DNA of 64,000 nucleotides, taken from CBDFKQ01 sp965248855 (lineage in GTDB: Bacteria; Bacteroidota; Bacteroidia; Cytophagales; 172606-1). This document shows, piece by piece, positions 44,302-53,741 of the stretch (position 1 is its first letter; each line of letters begins with the position of its first letter). The DNA is taken from contig CBDFKQ010000010.1 of the NCBI GenBank assembly GCA_965248855.1, positions 1 to 64,000 on the forward strand, in the 5' to 3' direction. Under the pieces are notes generated by a model, which saw only the letters and a program-made list of their open reading frames with translations, had not been told where the DNA came from and did not search any database. The position numbers were made by a program, and so were the translations under genes.

Positions 44302-45477
44302 TTATTCTTCGCCTGTGTTTTTCATGGCGGCATTTAAAAAATATGTTCCTTTTTTTACAATTGAATTGGAATTTTTTGATGCTTCCAGAATTGTTACTTC
44401 AGTAAAACCCTCCTCTTCAATCCCTGTTTTAACCGGAATTTTTTTGAAATTATGTTTTTCTTTAACGTGATTCATTTCGATAAAAATATATTTCATTTCT
44501 CCTTCTGTTAATATTGCCTCACTTGGCAATGTTTTGGTTAAAACATCACCGGTCAATATTCTTGCATTAACGTACATACCGGGCAAAATATCAGAGTATT
44601 TCCCTGTTACATCACAATGGATATTGACTGTTTTAGTGTTTTCATCAAAAGTTTTACCTGTTAAATGTACTTCGGCATTCATTTCTCTATTAGGGTGAGT
44701 ATTAACCTTAAATACTACTTTTTGACCTGTGTGTATTTTAAAAATATCTTTTTCAAAAACTTGCAATTCCGTATGTAAAACATCATTGTTAATAACTTCA
44801 AGCACAATATCCGTAGGGTTTACAAATTTACCACGGTTTACATTTACTGCTTTCACATATCCGGTAATAGGTGATACTAATGGGATTTGCTTAAATATTT
44901 TACCTTGTTTTATTTGTTGAACAGGAAGGCCAATCATACTTATTTTCGCTTCTAATGCCAATAATGTTGCTTTTGCATTTTGTTCCTGTGACTCTGATTG
45001 TTGAAGATTTCTTTTTGCACCTACATTTTCATTATTTAATTCCTGTTGACGAGCCAATTCAAGATTTAAAAATTTTTCCTGGCTCACTGCTTTTAAATAA
45101 TCCTCTTGAAGTTGTATATAATCGGGATGTTCTAAAAGTACCAGCACCTGGCCTTTAATTACATGGTCGCCAATAAGTAAATTTACATATTTTACAAAAC
45201 CACCCATCGGTGCTGAAACTGAAACCATGTTCTGTGGAGAAACATCAATAATGCCATTACATTTAATTTCATCATTAATATTCTTTTCTTCCAGGCCACC
45301 AAGTTCAATACCTATATTATTGAATTGTTTGTCTGTTAAAGAAATTTCTGTTAATGATGTGGAAGAATCCTTTTTAATATTTTCACCTGTCTTTTTGCTT
45401 TCGGTTTCTGTTTTATTTCCACACGAAAAAATGTAAAAAATAAAAAAATAAAAAAATAAATATTTTATATAATGCAT
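44302..45477 (-). CDS. Efflux RND transporter periplasmic adaptor (CzcB/CusB-like lipoprotein)
   Basis: 391 residues with a lipoprotein signal (FIFYIFSCGNK). Adaptor layout: barrel-sandwich halves (NMVSVSAPMGGFVKYVNLLIGDHV, then IPLVSPITGYVKAVNVNRG), a long alpha-hairpin between (ELARQQELNNENVGAKRNLQQSE), beta-barrel (QKVVFKVNTHPNRE) and membrane-proximal domain (GEMKYIFIEM). It links the inner-membrane RND pump to the TolC part. Starts 43 bp after the CzcA-TolC gene on the same strand; co-transcribed. The lack of an N-terminal Met/His metal-binding tail argues against a CusF-like domain. Confidence 0.9.
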   Translation of the reverse strand: MHYIKYLFFYFFIFYIFSCGNKTETESKKTGENIKKDSSTSLTEISLTDKQFNNIGIELGGLEEKNINDEIKCNGIIDVSPQNMVSVSAPMGGFVKYVNLLIGDHVIKGQVLVLLEHPDYIQLQEDYLKAVSQEKFLNLELARQQELNNENVGAKRNLQQSESQEQNAKATLLALEAKISMIGLPVQQIKQGKIFKQIPLVSPITGYVKAVNVNRGKFVNPTDIVLEVINNDVLHTELQVFEKDIFKIHTGQKVVFKVNTHPNREMNAEVHLTGKTFDENTKTVNIHCDVTGKYSDILPGMYVNARILTGDVLTKTLPSEAILTEGEMKYIFIEMNHVKEKHNFKKIPVKTGIEEEGFTEVTILEASKNSNSIVKKGTYFLNAAMKNTGEE

Positions 45478-45510
45478 AATTATGAGTTTATAGATATTGA
45501 TATTTAGATA
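45477..45510. repeat. AT-rich palindromic repeat (33-bp family), copy 5
   Basis: TAATTATGAGTTTATAGATATTG then ATATTTAGATATTT; fills the 43-bp gap between the pump and adaptor genes, so it lies inside one transcript and covers the adaptor's ribosome-binding region. Confidence 0.55.
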
Positions 45511-45520
45511 TTTTTAAAAA

Positions 45521-48500
45521 TTAAATCCCTAAAGCATATTGGATATCACTAACAAGTTGATTGTATGTAAGTAAAGTATTAAGATAGTTTTCTTTAATTT
45601 GCCAGGCCTGTAAAGTATTTTGTACGAAAGTAGTATAATCAATATCGCCCAGGCGGTAACTTTTAATGGCATTATTTAAAATCGCATCTGCCTGAGGCAG
45701 GGCTCTGGTTTCATAATAATTAAGTGATGCTCTGCTTCTCTTGTATTGATTAATTAAAATTTCCAGTTCAGCATTTAATTGATTTTGTTGATATGTTAGT
45801 GTTGCCTGAGAGATACTTTTATTTACCTGAGCGGCTTGAATTCGTGCCCGATGCCATTTAAAAAAAAGCGGAACTGATACTCCGGCAAATACACCTTGAA
45901 AGTTATTAACCTTCATGATCGACTGATTAAAATAACCTAATCGAATATCAGGCAATACCTTGTTTTTTTCTAAGGATATTTGATTATTCGATACATTAAT
46001 TTGACTTCTCAAATAATTTAAAATAGGATTTTGTGCTAAAGTAAGAGAATCATTAAAGAATGAAGTATCAGCTTTAAATTGTTTTTCAATAAAAACATCA
46101 ATAAATGAATTGGTATTCAATATGCGTTGAAGATTTCGTTGCGCACTTTTGATATCTGAGGCAACAAAATTTTTTCGATTTATAATTTCCTGAAATCTTG
46201 CTTGAGCAGAAATTTTTTCCAATTCGTTTGTTTCTCCTACTTTAAATCTTATTTCAGCAGCTTTTGACATGTCATGGTAAATGCTGTCCTGTCTGTCTAA
46301 AAGATTTTGTAAATCATTTAAATTGGTTAATTGAAAATAGGCTTGCCTTATTTCTCTTAATAAATCATTTTTTTGAACCTTACTTCGTTCTACTAAAGCA
46401 TTTACATTACTTTCCGCAAGGTTTTTTTGTGCTATATAAACAGTTGGAAAAGACATTCCTTGAATAATATTTAAATTATAGTCGGTATTTATTGCCTGAG
46501 TTTGTCCATATTGAAGGTCTACCGCTGTTTTTGGAATATCATAAGATGCTTTCCTTAAAAATCTTTGTTGATCAATTTGGTATCCGCTTATTTTCAATAA
46601 TTGATTTTGCTTTATAGCCATATCTATTATCTGAGGCAAAGCGATTTTATTTTGAGCTTTTATATTATTGCTTGAAAAGAAAGATAAGCTGATTAGTGAA
46701 AGAATAATCCAAACTGAAGTTGGTAATAAGATTTTTGATGGTAAATCTTTACTTACTCCATCATCTTTTTTTATTTTACCGGAAAACAAACTGTACAAAA
46801 CCGGAAGAACTATTAAAGTTAATAAAGTAGCTGAAACAAGGCCACCAATTACAACAGTTGCTAAAGGTTTTTGAACTTCTGCACCTGATGAATTACTTAA
46901 AGCCATTGGTAAAAAACCAAGACTGGCAACTAATGCCGTCATTAAAACCGGCCTAAAACGAATAGAAGTTCCCTGCATTATCCTTTCATTCACATCCATT
47001 ACTCCTTCTTTTTCCAAAATATTAAATTGACCCATTAGTACAATTCCATTTAAAACTGCTACCCCAAATAATGCGATAAAACCAACACCTGCAGAAACAC
47101 TGAAAGGCATATCTCGAATCCATAGTGCAAATATTCCACCTATTGCTGAAAGTGGTATAGCTGTAAAAATTAATAAACTTTCTTTAAAGGAGTTAAACGT
47201 GAAATATAAAAGAATGAAAATCATTAGTAAGGCAATTGGAACGGCAATAGTTAAACGTTTTTTTGCTTTTTGAAGATTTTCAAATTGGCCGCCATAAGTA
47301 AAGTAGTATCCGGCAGAAAGGTGAACTTTCTTTTCAATTCTTAATTGAATGTCTTTTACAATACTTTCAACATCTCTACCTCTTGCATTTATTCCGATAG
47401 TAATCCTCCTTTTCGCATTATCTCTAGATATTTGCATGGGTGCTTCCCGGTAAGAAATTGTCGCCAATTCTGATAAAGTAACCTGCATTCCGTTAGGTAA
47501 ATTGATGTATAGATTTTGTAAGTTTTTAATATCTGTTCTGTTCGAACTATCAAGGCGTGCCACTAAATCAAATCTTTTTTCACCTTCATAAATAATCCCT
47601 GCTTTTTCACCTGCAAAAGCTGTTCGAATTATTTGGTTTAATTTTGTAACATTTACTCCATATTGTGCCATTTTTTTTCTATCAAATTGAATAAACATTT
47701 GTTGCAAACCTGAAATTTTTTCAATTTTTACATCTGCAACGCCTTTTACTTTCCGGGCAATTTTTCCAACTTCGTTTGCTTTTTGAGATAAGATATCTAA
47801 ATCTTCTCCATAAATTTTAATGGCGATATCAGATTTTACACCTGTCATTAATTCATTAAAACGCATTTGGATGGGTTGTTGAAAATCAAAACTTATACCG
47901 GGTATAACTGTTAAAGCTTCACTCATTTTTTCTGCCAATTCATTCATAGAAGAAGCTTTTTTCCACTCACTTTTTTCTTTTAACACTATCATCATGTCGG
48001 ATGCTTCAATCGTCATTGGATCTGTTGGTATTTCTGAATTACCGATTTTACTCACTATTTTTATTACTTCATCCGGAAATTCTTTTTTTAATATTCTTTG
48101 CGCTTGTAAAGTGGCATCAATGGATTCTTTAAGAGATGAACCAGACATAAGGCGGGTATCGACTGCAAAATCACCTTCATCAAGTGTAGGAATAAATTCT
48201 CCTCCAAGCCTCATAAAAATTAATAAACTTCCTAAAAACATTATTAAAGCTATACTTACTACCAACCATCTTACTTTAAGAGATTTAAATAATACCGGAT
48301 TGTATTTGCGATGAAAAAAACCAATTATTTTATCGGCAAATGATTCTTTATGAATAACTTTTTTACTTAAAAATAAGGCTGAGGCCATTGGGACATAGGT
48401 AAGAGAAAGAATTAATGCACCTAAAATGGCAAAAATTACAGTTTGTGCCATCGGCCTAAACATTTTACCTTCAATACCAACTAAAGATAGAATTGGAAGG

Positions 48501-49897
48501 TAAACCATTAAAATTATTATTTCTCCAAATGCTGCAGACCGACGAATTTTTGAAGCTGAATCAAAAACTTCATCATTCATTTCCTTTTGGGTTAACAAGC
48601 CGGTTTCGGAAGAATTATATTTAGTTAATTTTTTGTGAGCAAGATGAAAAATTACACTTTCAACAATAATTACCGCCCCATCTACAATTAAACCAAAATC
48701 AATTGCACCAAGACTCATTAGGTTAGCAGAAACGCCAAAAACATTCATTAATGCTATTGCAAATAATAAACTTAATGGAATTACTGAAGCTACTACGATT
48801 CCTGCTCTAAGGCTGCCTAATAATAAAATCAACACAAAAATTACAATTAAACCTCCTTCTACCAAGTTTTTAGAAACGGTATTTATTGCCGTGTTTACAA
48901 GTTTTGTTCTGTCTAAAAAAGGTTCGATAGATAAACCTTCCGGCAAATTTTTATTTATTCTTTCAACTCTTAATTTAACTTCTTTAATTACTTCAGCAGA
49001 GTTAGAGCCTTTTAACATCATTACAATTCCTCCAACTGTCTCTCCTTCTCCATCCTCTGTCATTGCACCGTATCTTACTGAGTGCCCAAACCTAACTTCT
49101 GCTACGTCTTTTATTAATACCGGAATGTTATTTCTGGTTGTGATTGCTGTATTTCCAACATCGTCCAAACTTTTTATAATCCCTTCAGCACGAATAAAAT
49201 AAGCATTTTGTTTTTTTTCGATATATCCTCCTCCTGCATTACTATTATTGTTGGAAATAGAATTAAATATTTCTTCAATAGTAAGGTTTGCGGCTCGTAG
49301 TTTTTCAGGATCAATAGCTACTTCATATTGTTTTTGAAAACCACCGAAACTACTTACCTCCACTACTCCTTTAGTACCTGATAATTGTCGCTTTATAATC
49401 CAATCCTGAATGGTACGTAATTCCATAACAGAATATTTTTTTTCATATCCTTTTTTTACTCGAATTATGTATTGAAAAATTTCTCCAAGCCCGGTAGTGA
49501 TAGGCATTAATTCCGGTTTACCCATCTCAGCAGGAATATTTGCTTCAATTTTTTTTAAATTTTCAGAAACCAATTGCCTTGAAGTAAAAATATCAGCATC
49601 CTCGTCAAAAACTACAGTAATAACCGAAAGTCCAAAATTTGAAATTGATCTAACTTCTACCAGTTTAGGAATATTTACCAATGCCTGCTCAACAGGAGCT
49701 GTAATAAATTTTTCAATTTCCTGTGGGGCTAATGAGGGCGATTGTGTAATTACTTGTACCTGATTATCGGTTATATCAGGTACAGCATCAATTGCAATTT
49801 GAGTAATTGAATATCCTCCCCATCCCACCAAAGCCAATATAAAAATTCCTATTATTAATTTATTATTTATAGAGAACCGAATTAAAGAATCAATCAT
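45521..49897 (-). CDS. CzcA-type heavy-metal RND pump fused to a TolC-family outer membrane protein
   Basis: About 1458 residues from ATG 49897 (MIDSLIRFSINNKLIIG); a longer frame adds 28 hydrophobic residues and is not needed. Residues 1-1050 are a complete HME-RND pump: TM1, periplasmic loops, and DFGLIVDGAVIIVES in TM4. The DFG-x3-DGA-x3-VE pattern is that of divalent-cation pumps (Co/Zn/Cd/Ni) rather than the Cu/Ag CusA pattern. After TM12 comes a signal-like segment (WIILSLISLSFFSSNNIKAQ, about 1060-1082) and a 376-residue TolC domain with coiled-coil repeats. It would expel metal ions from the cell with the adaptor downstream. Confidence 0.92.
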   Translation of the reverse strand: MIDSLIRFSINNKLIIGIFILALVGWGGYSITQIAIDAVPDITDNQVQVITQSPSLAPQEIEKFITAPVEQALVNIPKLVEVRSISNFGLSVITVVFDEDADIFTSRQLVSENLKKIEANIPAEMGKPELMPITTGLGEIFQYIIRVKKGYEKKYSVMELRTIQDWIIKRQLSGTKGVVEVSSFGGFQKQYEVAIDPEKLRAANLTIEEIFNSISNNNSNAGGGYIEKKQNAYFIRAEGIIKSLDDVGNTAITTRNNIPVLIKDVAEVRFGHSVRYGAMTEDGEGETVGGIVMMLKGSNSAEVIKEVKLRVERINKNLPEGLSIEPFLDRTKLVNTAINTVSKNLVEGGLIVIFVLILLLGSLRAGIVVASVIPLSLLFAIALMNVFGVSANLMSLGAIDFGLIVDGAVIIVESVIFHLAHKKLTKYNSSETGLLTQKEMNDEVFDSASKIRRSAAFGEIIILMVYLPILSLVGIEGKMFRPMAQTVIFAILGALILSLTYVPMASALFLSKKVIHKESFADKIIGFFHRKYNPVLFKSLKVRWLVVSIALIMFLGSLLIFMRLGGEFIPTLDEGDFAVDTRLMSGSSLKESIDATLQAQRILKKEFPDEVIKIVSKIGNSEIPTDPMTIEASDMMIVLKEKSEWKKASSMNELAEKMSEALTVIPGISFDFQQPIQMRFNELMTGVKSDIAIKIYGEDLDILSQKANEVGKIARKVKGVADVKIEKISGLQQMFIQFDRKKMAQYGVNVTKLNQIIRTAFAGEKAGIIYEGEKRFDLVARLDSSNRTDIKNLQNLYINLPNGMQVTLSELATISYREAPMQISRDNAKRRITIGINARGRDVESIVKDIQLRIEKKVHLSAGYYFTYGGQFENLQKAKKRLTIAVPIALLMIFILLYFTFNSFKESLLIFTAIPLSAIGGIFALWIRDMPFSVSAGVGFIALFGVAVLNGIVLMGQFNILEKEGVMDVNERIMQGTSIRFRPVLMTALVASLGFLPMALSNSSGAEVQKPLATVVIGGLVSATLLTLIVLPVLYSLFSGKIKKDDGVSKDLPSKILLPTSVWIILSLISLSFFSSNNIKAQNKIALPQIIDMAIKQNQLLKISGYQIDQQRFLRKASYDIPKTAVDLQYGQTQAINTDYNLNIIQGMSFPTVYIAQKNLAESNVNALVERSKVQKNDLLREIRQAYFQLTNLNDLQNLLDRQDSIYHDMSKAAEIRFKVGETNELEKISAQARFQEIINRKNFVASDIKSAQRNLQRILNTNSFIDVFIEKQFKADTSFFNDSLTLAQNPILNYLRSQINVSNNQISLEKNKVLPDIRLGYFNQSIMKVNNFQGVFAGVSVPLFFKWHRARIQAAQVNKSISQATLTYQQNQLNAELEILINQYKRSRASLNYYETRALPQADAILNNAIKSYRLGDIDYTTFVQNTLQAWQIKENYLNTLLTYNQLVSDIQYALGI

Positions 49898-49918
49898 ATT
49901 AATTTTTAGGTTTGTTTT

Positions 49919-50033
49919 TAGACAATAGAGGAAAGACGAGGGACAAAAGAAAAAAGAAGCTTGAAAAAAGAGGAAAAACAAGTAAAATTTTGTTTTTTCT
50001 CATGTCTCATGTCTCACGTCTATTGTCTATTGT
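49919..50033. repeat. Imperfect inverted repeat of AGACAATAGA-type units
   Basis: AGACAATAGAGGAAAGACGAGG at the left is answered on the other strand at the right by a run of AGACAATAG/GAGACATGAG units (written TCTCATGTCTCATGTCTC then ATTGTCTATTGTCT on the plus strand). Between them is a purine-rich spacer. Non-coding, between the VIT gene and the pump gene. Confidence 0.55.
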
Positions 50034-50058
50034 CTATATTCTTTCATCTTTTTTCACT

Positions 50059-50745
50059 TTAAATAATTTTTGCTATGAAAAACGCTGCACTTGCAGCTAA
50101 AGCACCTATAGCAGTTACTTTAATAGCACCTATTAATGGAGGTTGTCCTGTAACTTTACTTTTAAAATACCCAAAAATAAACAAACAAAGGATGGTTGTA
50201 ATGCATGAATAAATTAAACCATTAAATACATTTTTGGTTAAAAAATAAGGCATTAAAGGTATTATTCCTCCAATGATATATGATATGCCAATAGTTAATG
50301 CACTAGTAGTTGCTCGGTTAGCATCAGGTTTTTCAAGTCCTAATTCATACTTCATCATAAATTCGACCCACTTTACTTTATCTTTAGCCAATTCTTCAAC
50401 AATTAAGTTTTGCGAAGTTTCACTAAGGCCATAATCAGCAAAAATTACTTTAATTTCCTCTTTTTCAATTTCCGGTACGCGCTCTACTTCTTCGTATTCA
50501 CGTTTTAATTCAGCATCATAATGATTTATATCAGTTTGCCCGGCTAAAAAACCACCCAATCCCATTGCAATTGAACCGGCTACTATTTCTGCAATACCTG
50601 CTGTAGTTATTATAGATGTAGATGTAACTGCTCCACTAAGTCCTGCTGCCAATGCGAAAGGAACAGTTAAACCGTCCGACATACCAATAACTATATCTCT
50701 GATTAATTCAGAACTTGTTAAGTGATGTTCTTTATGATTGTTCAT
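50059..50745 (-). CDS. VIT1/CCC1-family metal transporter
   Basis: 228 residues, five-helix VIT fold: RDIVIGMSDGLTVPFALAAGLSGA (helix 1 with the metal-path Asp and Met), IAEIVAGSIAMGLGGFLAGQTD (helix 2), a cytoplasmic metal-binding insert rich in Glu (YDAELKREYEEVERVPEIEKEE, WVEFMMKYELGLEKP), then three C-terminal helices. The family moves Fe(II) or Mn(II) across membranes. Its place between a His-rich protein and an RND metal pump supports a metal-resistance operon. Co-transcription with both is likely, though gaps of 161 and 306 bp contain repeats. Confidence 0.92.
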   Translation of the reverse strand: MNNHKEHHLTSSELIRDIVIGMSDGLTVPFALAAGLSGAVTSTSIITTAGIAEIVAGSIAMGLGGFLAGQTDINHYDAELKREYEEVERVPEIEKEEIKVIFADYGLSETSQNLIVEELAKDKVKWVEFMMKYELGLEKPDANRATTSALTIGISYIIGGIIPLMPYFLTKNVFNGLIYSCITTILCLFIFGYFKSKVTGQPPLIGAIKVTAIGALAASAAFFIAKII

Positions 50746-50800
50746 AAGATTATTTTTTTAAAAATCTGAATAATACATTTGAATTAGATATAATTTTTAA

Positions 50801-50835
50801 ATTATGAATATACTGATATTGATAAACTGATAATT
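50801..50835. repeat. AT-rich palindromic repeat (33-bp family), copy 6
   Basis: ATTATGAATATACTGATATTG then ATAAACTGATAATT. Its inverted complement is found at 63070-63104 with only about one internal difference, the closest pair of the family. Confidence 0.7.
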
Positions 50836-51051
50836 ATTTTTTTAAATTTTGATTTTTTTCGGATCGAAGTCAAAATTTTTTTTTGTGTGGTAAGAACAAA
50901 GATTACAACGTAAAACACGAACATTGGCAAGCCCAATATTTTATCTCCATAAGAAAATAATAATTTTTAAACGGTTTTATAAAAAACCATTCTTAATAAT
51001 TAAACAACAATAGATTAATTAAAACAGAAGAAGATTTAAAATTGGATATCT

Positions 51052-51438
51052 TTAAAACTTGGGAGGTTGTAATAATGATGATGTGTGAATGAAATTATAG
51101 AGGCTTGTATAAAAAATAATTTTTTTGACAAATAATGTGGAAACGAAATTTGCAGAAAAACAAAGATTATAAAACGGCACAACGAATACAAATACAGGTG
51201 CCCCACTGTGCATACTTGGTAATGTTGGATGACCTTGATGAGCATGCCCATTTGTAGCATGGTCGGAAGCATAATGCTTAATAAGAAAATTAAAAAAATT
51301 AATATTTTCTGTTTTAAGATGTTCCTGATAATGATTTATTAACTGAGGAATTTTACGTAGTTCTTCTATCCCTGTTTTGGGAAACAGGCTTCCGATAAAT
51401 ATCAAAGTTCCAAGAAAAATAGATGTAAATATTTTCAA
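51052..51438 (-). CDS. Small exported His-rich protein of the metal efflux operon
   Basis: 128 residues, signal peptide (IFTSIFLGTLIFIGSLFPKTG). A helical part follows (QLINHYQEHLKTENINFFNFLIKHYA), then a His-rich segment (HATNGHAHQGHPTLPSMHSG) and a hydrophobic, aromatic C-terminal stretch. I recall genes with this HYxEH...FFxFLxxHY...H-rich pattern in front of CusA/CzcA operons in Bacteroidota. The His cluster suggests binding of metal ions in the periplasm. It is the first gene of the block that continues with the VIT transporter, pump and adaptor on the minus strand. Assignment of function is inference. Confidence 0.65.
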   Translation of the reverse strand: MKIFTSIFLGTLIFIGSLFPKTGIEELRKIPQLINHYQEHLKTENINFFNFLIKHYASDHATNGHAHQGHPTLPSMHSGAPVFVFVVPFYNLCFSANFVSTLFVKKIIFYTSLYNFIHTSSLLQPPKF

Positions 51439-51637
51439 AGCTTACAAAGCTAATTTTTTTATTTTAAATTTAATAAAACATTATGCCCGAAGCATTTTAA
51501 TTATTAATTAAATGTATTAACTATAAAAATTAATTATTGTTTAAATTTTTTATAAACCAATTCAACATATTAATAAATAACTATTAAGTTTGACTTGAAT
51601 GAATGTATTTTCAATCTATTTTTAAAATCAATTACAT

Positions 51638-52150
51638 ATGAAAGCGCAAGCTGCCGAACTTGCTCCGTTTCAACACGCTTATTTATCATTAGTAAGCGAT
51701 GAGGATTTGGTTTCTCAATTGAAAGAAAGATTGCATGTTGTAAAAGAATTTTGGAGCAAAATTCCAATCGAAAAACATGACTATGCTTACGCACCAAATA
51801 AATGGACAATTAAACAAGTGCTTGGGCATTTGATTGATTGTGAAAGGATTTTAGCATATCGTGCTTTATGTATGGCAAGAGGTGAACGGCAATCTTTACC
51901 TGGTTTTGATGAAGACAGCTATGTTAGTAATGCTCATTTTCAAGATAATAATTTTAATGATTTGCTGGAAGAATTTGAGTTGGTAAAAAAAGCAAATATT
52001 AAAATGATAGAAAAGTTTACTGAAGAGGACTTATTAAAAAAAGGAATAGCAAATGGCTTTGAAAACACTGTAAGAGGGCTTGTATGCGTAATAATTGGCC
52101 ATGAAATGCATCATAATAAAATTTTAAATGAACGGTATTTAATCTCATAA
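51638..52150 (+). CDS. DinB family protein
   Basis: 170 residues, four-helix DinB/YfiT fold. Three metal-site histidines are plausible: His in WTIKQVLGHLIDCE and the pair in IIGHEMHHNKIL. DinB-family members are metal-dependent enzymes, often thiol (bacillithiol/mycothiol) transferases, which fits an organism with BshA, but the specific reaction is unknown. First gene of a three-gene unit: its stop overlaps the aroQ start by one base (TAATG). Start ATG 51638 (MKAQAAELAPFQH). Confidence 0.85.
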   Translation: MKAQAAELAPFQHAYLSLVSDEDLVSQLKERLHVVKEFWSKIPIEKHDYAYAPNKWTIKQVLGHLIDCERILAYRALCMARGERQSLPGFDEDSYVSNAHFQDNNFNDLLEEFELVKKANIKMIEKFTEEDLLKKGIANGFENTVRGLVCVIIGHEMHHNKILNERYLIS

Positions 52151-52599
52151 TGGATAAAAATTTAACAATTTATATTATTAATGGCCCCAACCTTAATCTT
52201 TTAGGTGTAAGGGAAAAAAATATCTACGGAAATTTATCTTTCGAAGAATATTTCGAAAAATTAAAGATTTCTTTTCCAAATATTGAATTGATTTACTTTC
52301 AGTCCAACCACGAAGGAGACCTGATTGATAAAATTCATGAAGTTGGTTTTAATGCCGATGGCATTGTGCTTAATGCAGGCGCTTACACCCATACTTCAAT
52401 TGCATTGGCTGATGCTATTAAAGCAATTACAAGCGCAGTGGTAGAAGTTCATATTTCTAATGTACATGCAAGAGAAGAATACCGACATAAAAGTTTTATA
52501 AGTAAAAATTGTGTCGGTGGAATATTTGGTATGGGCATGGAGGGATATAAATTGGCAATAGATTTTTTATTGTCGCAAAAAAGTGCAGATTTTTTATGA
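52150..52599 (+). CDS. aroQ: 3-dehydroquinate dehydratase, type II
   Basis: 149 residues, dodecameric type II enzyme of the shikimate pathway. Active-site segments: INGPNLNLLGVREKNIYG (catalytic Tyr in the flexible loop), QSNHEGDLIDKIHE, NAGAYTHTSIALADAI, and EVHISNVHAREEYRHKS with the catalytic His. Coupled on both sides: one-base overlap with dinB upstream and ATGA overlap with the aminotransferase downstream. No other aro genes nearby. Confidence 0.96.
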   Translation: MDKNLTIYIINGPNLNLLGVREKNIYGNLSFEEYFEKLKISFPNIELIYFQSNHEGDLIDKIHEVGFNADGIVLNAGAYTHTSIALADAIKAITSAVVEVHISNVHAREEYRHKSFISKNCVGGIFGMGMEGYKLAIDFLLSQKSADFL

Positions 52600-53657
52600 T
52601 CACTTTTTATCCGGGGCCTTCAAAAATCTATGAAAAAATACCTTATTACTTGTCTGAAGCATGTTCGTCAGGAATTTTAAGTGCTAATCATCGGAGTGTT
52701 CAGTTTATGGAGATGTGTAAAAAAACAATAGTTCTTTTACACGAAAAATTAAATATCCCTGAAAATTATTCAATTCTTTTTACTTCTTCTGCAACAGAAT
52801 GTTGGGAAATAATTTCGCAATCTTTTGTTGAACCCGATAAAGGCAGTTTTCATATTTACAATGGTGCCTTTGGTAAAAAATGGTTTGAATATGCGTTTAA
52901 ACTAAATAATAAATCATCAAATCTTGCTTTTGAACAGGAAAGTGAAATCTCATTATTAAAAATCCCTGATTCTTTTTCTAGAAATGTAATTTGTTTAACT
53001 CAAAATGAAACATCCAACGGAACCCAAATTAATAATGATCAGATAAAATACTTTCAACAAAAATTTAAAGATTCTCTAATCGCTGTTGATGTCACTTCTT
53101 CATTAGGCGGTATAGAGTTAAAATTTGAAAATGCAGATATTTGGTTTGCCTCAGTTCAAAAATGCCTTGGCTTGCCTGCAGGTATGGGTTTATTAATTGT
53201 TTCTCCCCGTGCAATTGAAAAAGCCAAAAAGATAAATGATTATAATTTTTATAATAGTTTTCTTTTTATGTATGAGAATATTTTAAAATTTCAAACTCAT
53301 TATACTCCAAATGTATTAAGTATATTCCTTTTAATGAGAGTAATGGAAGAAGTAGAAAAAATTAAAGAAATAGACCTTAAAATAAAAAAACGGGCAGCTA
53401 AATGGGTTGATTATTTTAAACATCATTCCTCATTAAAATTTTTAATAGAGAATAATTTTATTCGATCTGATACAATAATAACTGTTACTGCTGAAAATGC
53501 TGAAATAATTTCCGAATACAAAAAAAAGGCATTATTGAGCGGTATCATTTTAGGGAATGGTTATGGGGAATGGAAAAACAATACTTTCCGTATTGCTAAT
53601 TTCCCTCAAATTGATGACAGTGAAATTGATAAATTAATGGAAGTTTTAAATAAATAA
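52596..53657 (+). CDS. Class V aminotransferase (phosphoserine aminotransferase-like)
   Basis: 353 residues, PLP-dependent. Opens MITFYPGPSKIYEKIPYYL like alanine-glyoxylate/phosphoserine aminotransferases. SSATECWEIIS binds the cofactor phosphate region, TQNETSNGTQIN and AVDVTSSLGG (Asp for the PLP ring) follow, and ASVQKCLGLPAGMG contains the Schiff-base Lys. It could be SerC, working with the SerA-like protein at 9326, but the substrate is not decided by sequence alone. Starts inside the aroQ stop codon (ATGA), so it is translationally coupled. Confidence 0.85.
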   Translation: MITFYPGPSKIYEKIPYYLSEACSSGILSANHRSVQFMEMCKKTIVLLHEKLNIPENYSILFTSSATECWEIISQSFVEPDKGSFHIYNGAFGKKWFEYAFKLNNKSSNLAFEQESEISLLKIPDSFSRNVICLTQNETSNGTQINNDQIKYFQQKFKDSLIAVDVTSSLGGIELKFENADIWFASVQKCLGLPAGMGLLIVSPRAIEKAKKINDYNFYNSFLFMYENILKFQTHYTPNVLSIFLLMRVMEEVEKIKEIDLKIKKRAAKWVDYFKHHSSLKFLIENNFIRSDTIITVTAENAEIISEYKKKALLSGIILGNGYGEWKNNTFRIANFPQIDDSEIDKLMEVLNK

Positions 53658-53741
53658 GGCCAATCCTCTACGGTTTCCCTAATGTATGGTGTGTCTTACA
53701 ATTGTTTTTATATATAAAATAAAAAACATTGCGAATGATTT

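Noticed and set aside
45521..49897. Pump-channel fusion as an assembly artefact
   Set aside because: The frame is continuous through the junction with a sensible linker and signal-like segment, and this fusion is known in Bacteroidota.
49896..50100. Small plus-strand frame over the AGACAATAG repeat
   Set aside because: Low-complexity repeat translation, opposite to the operon, no homology-like pattern.
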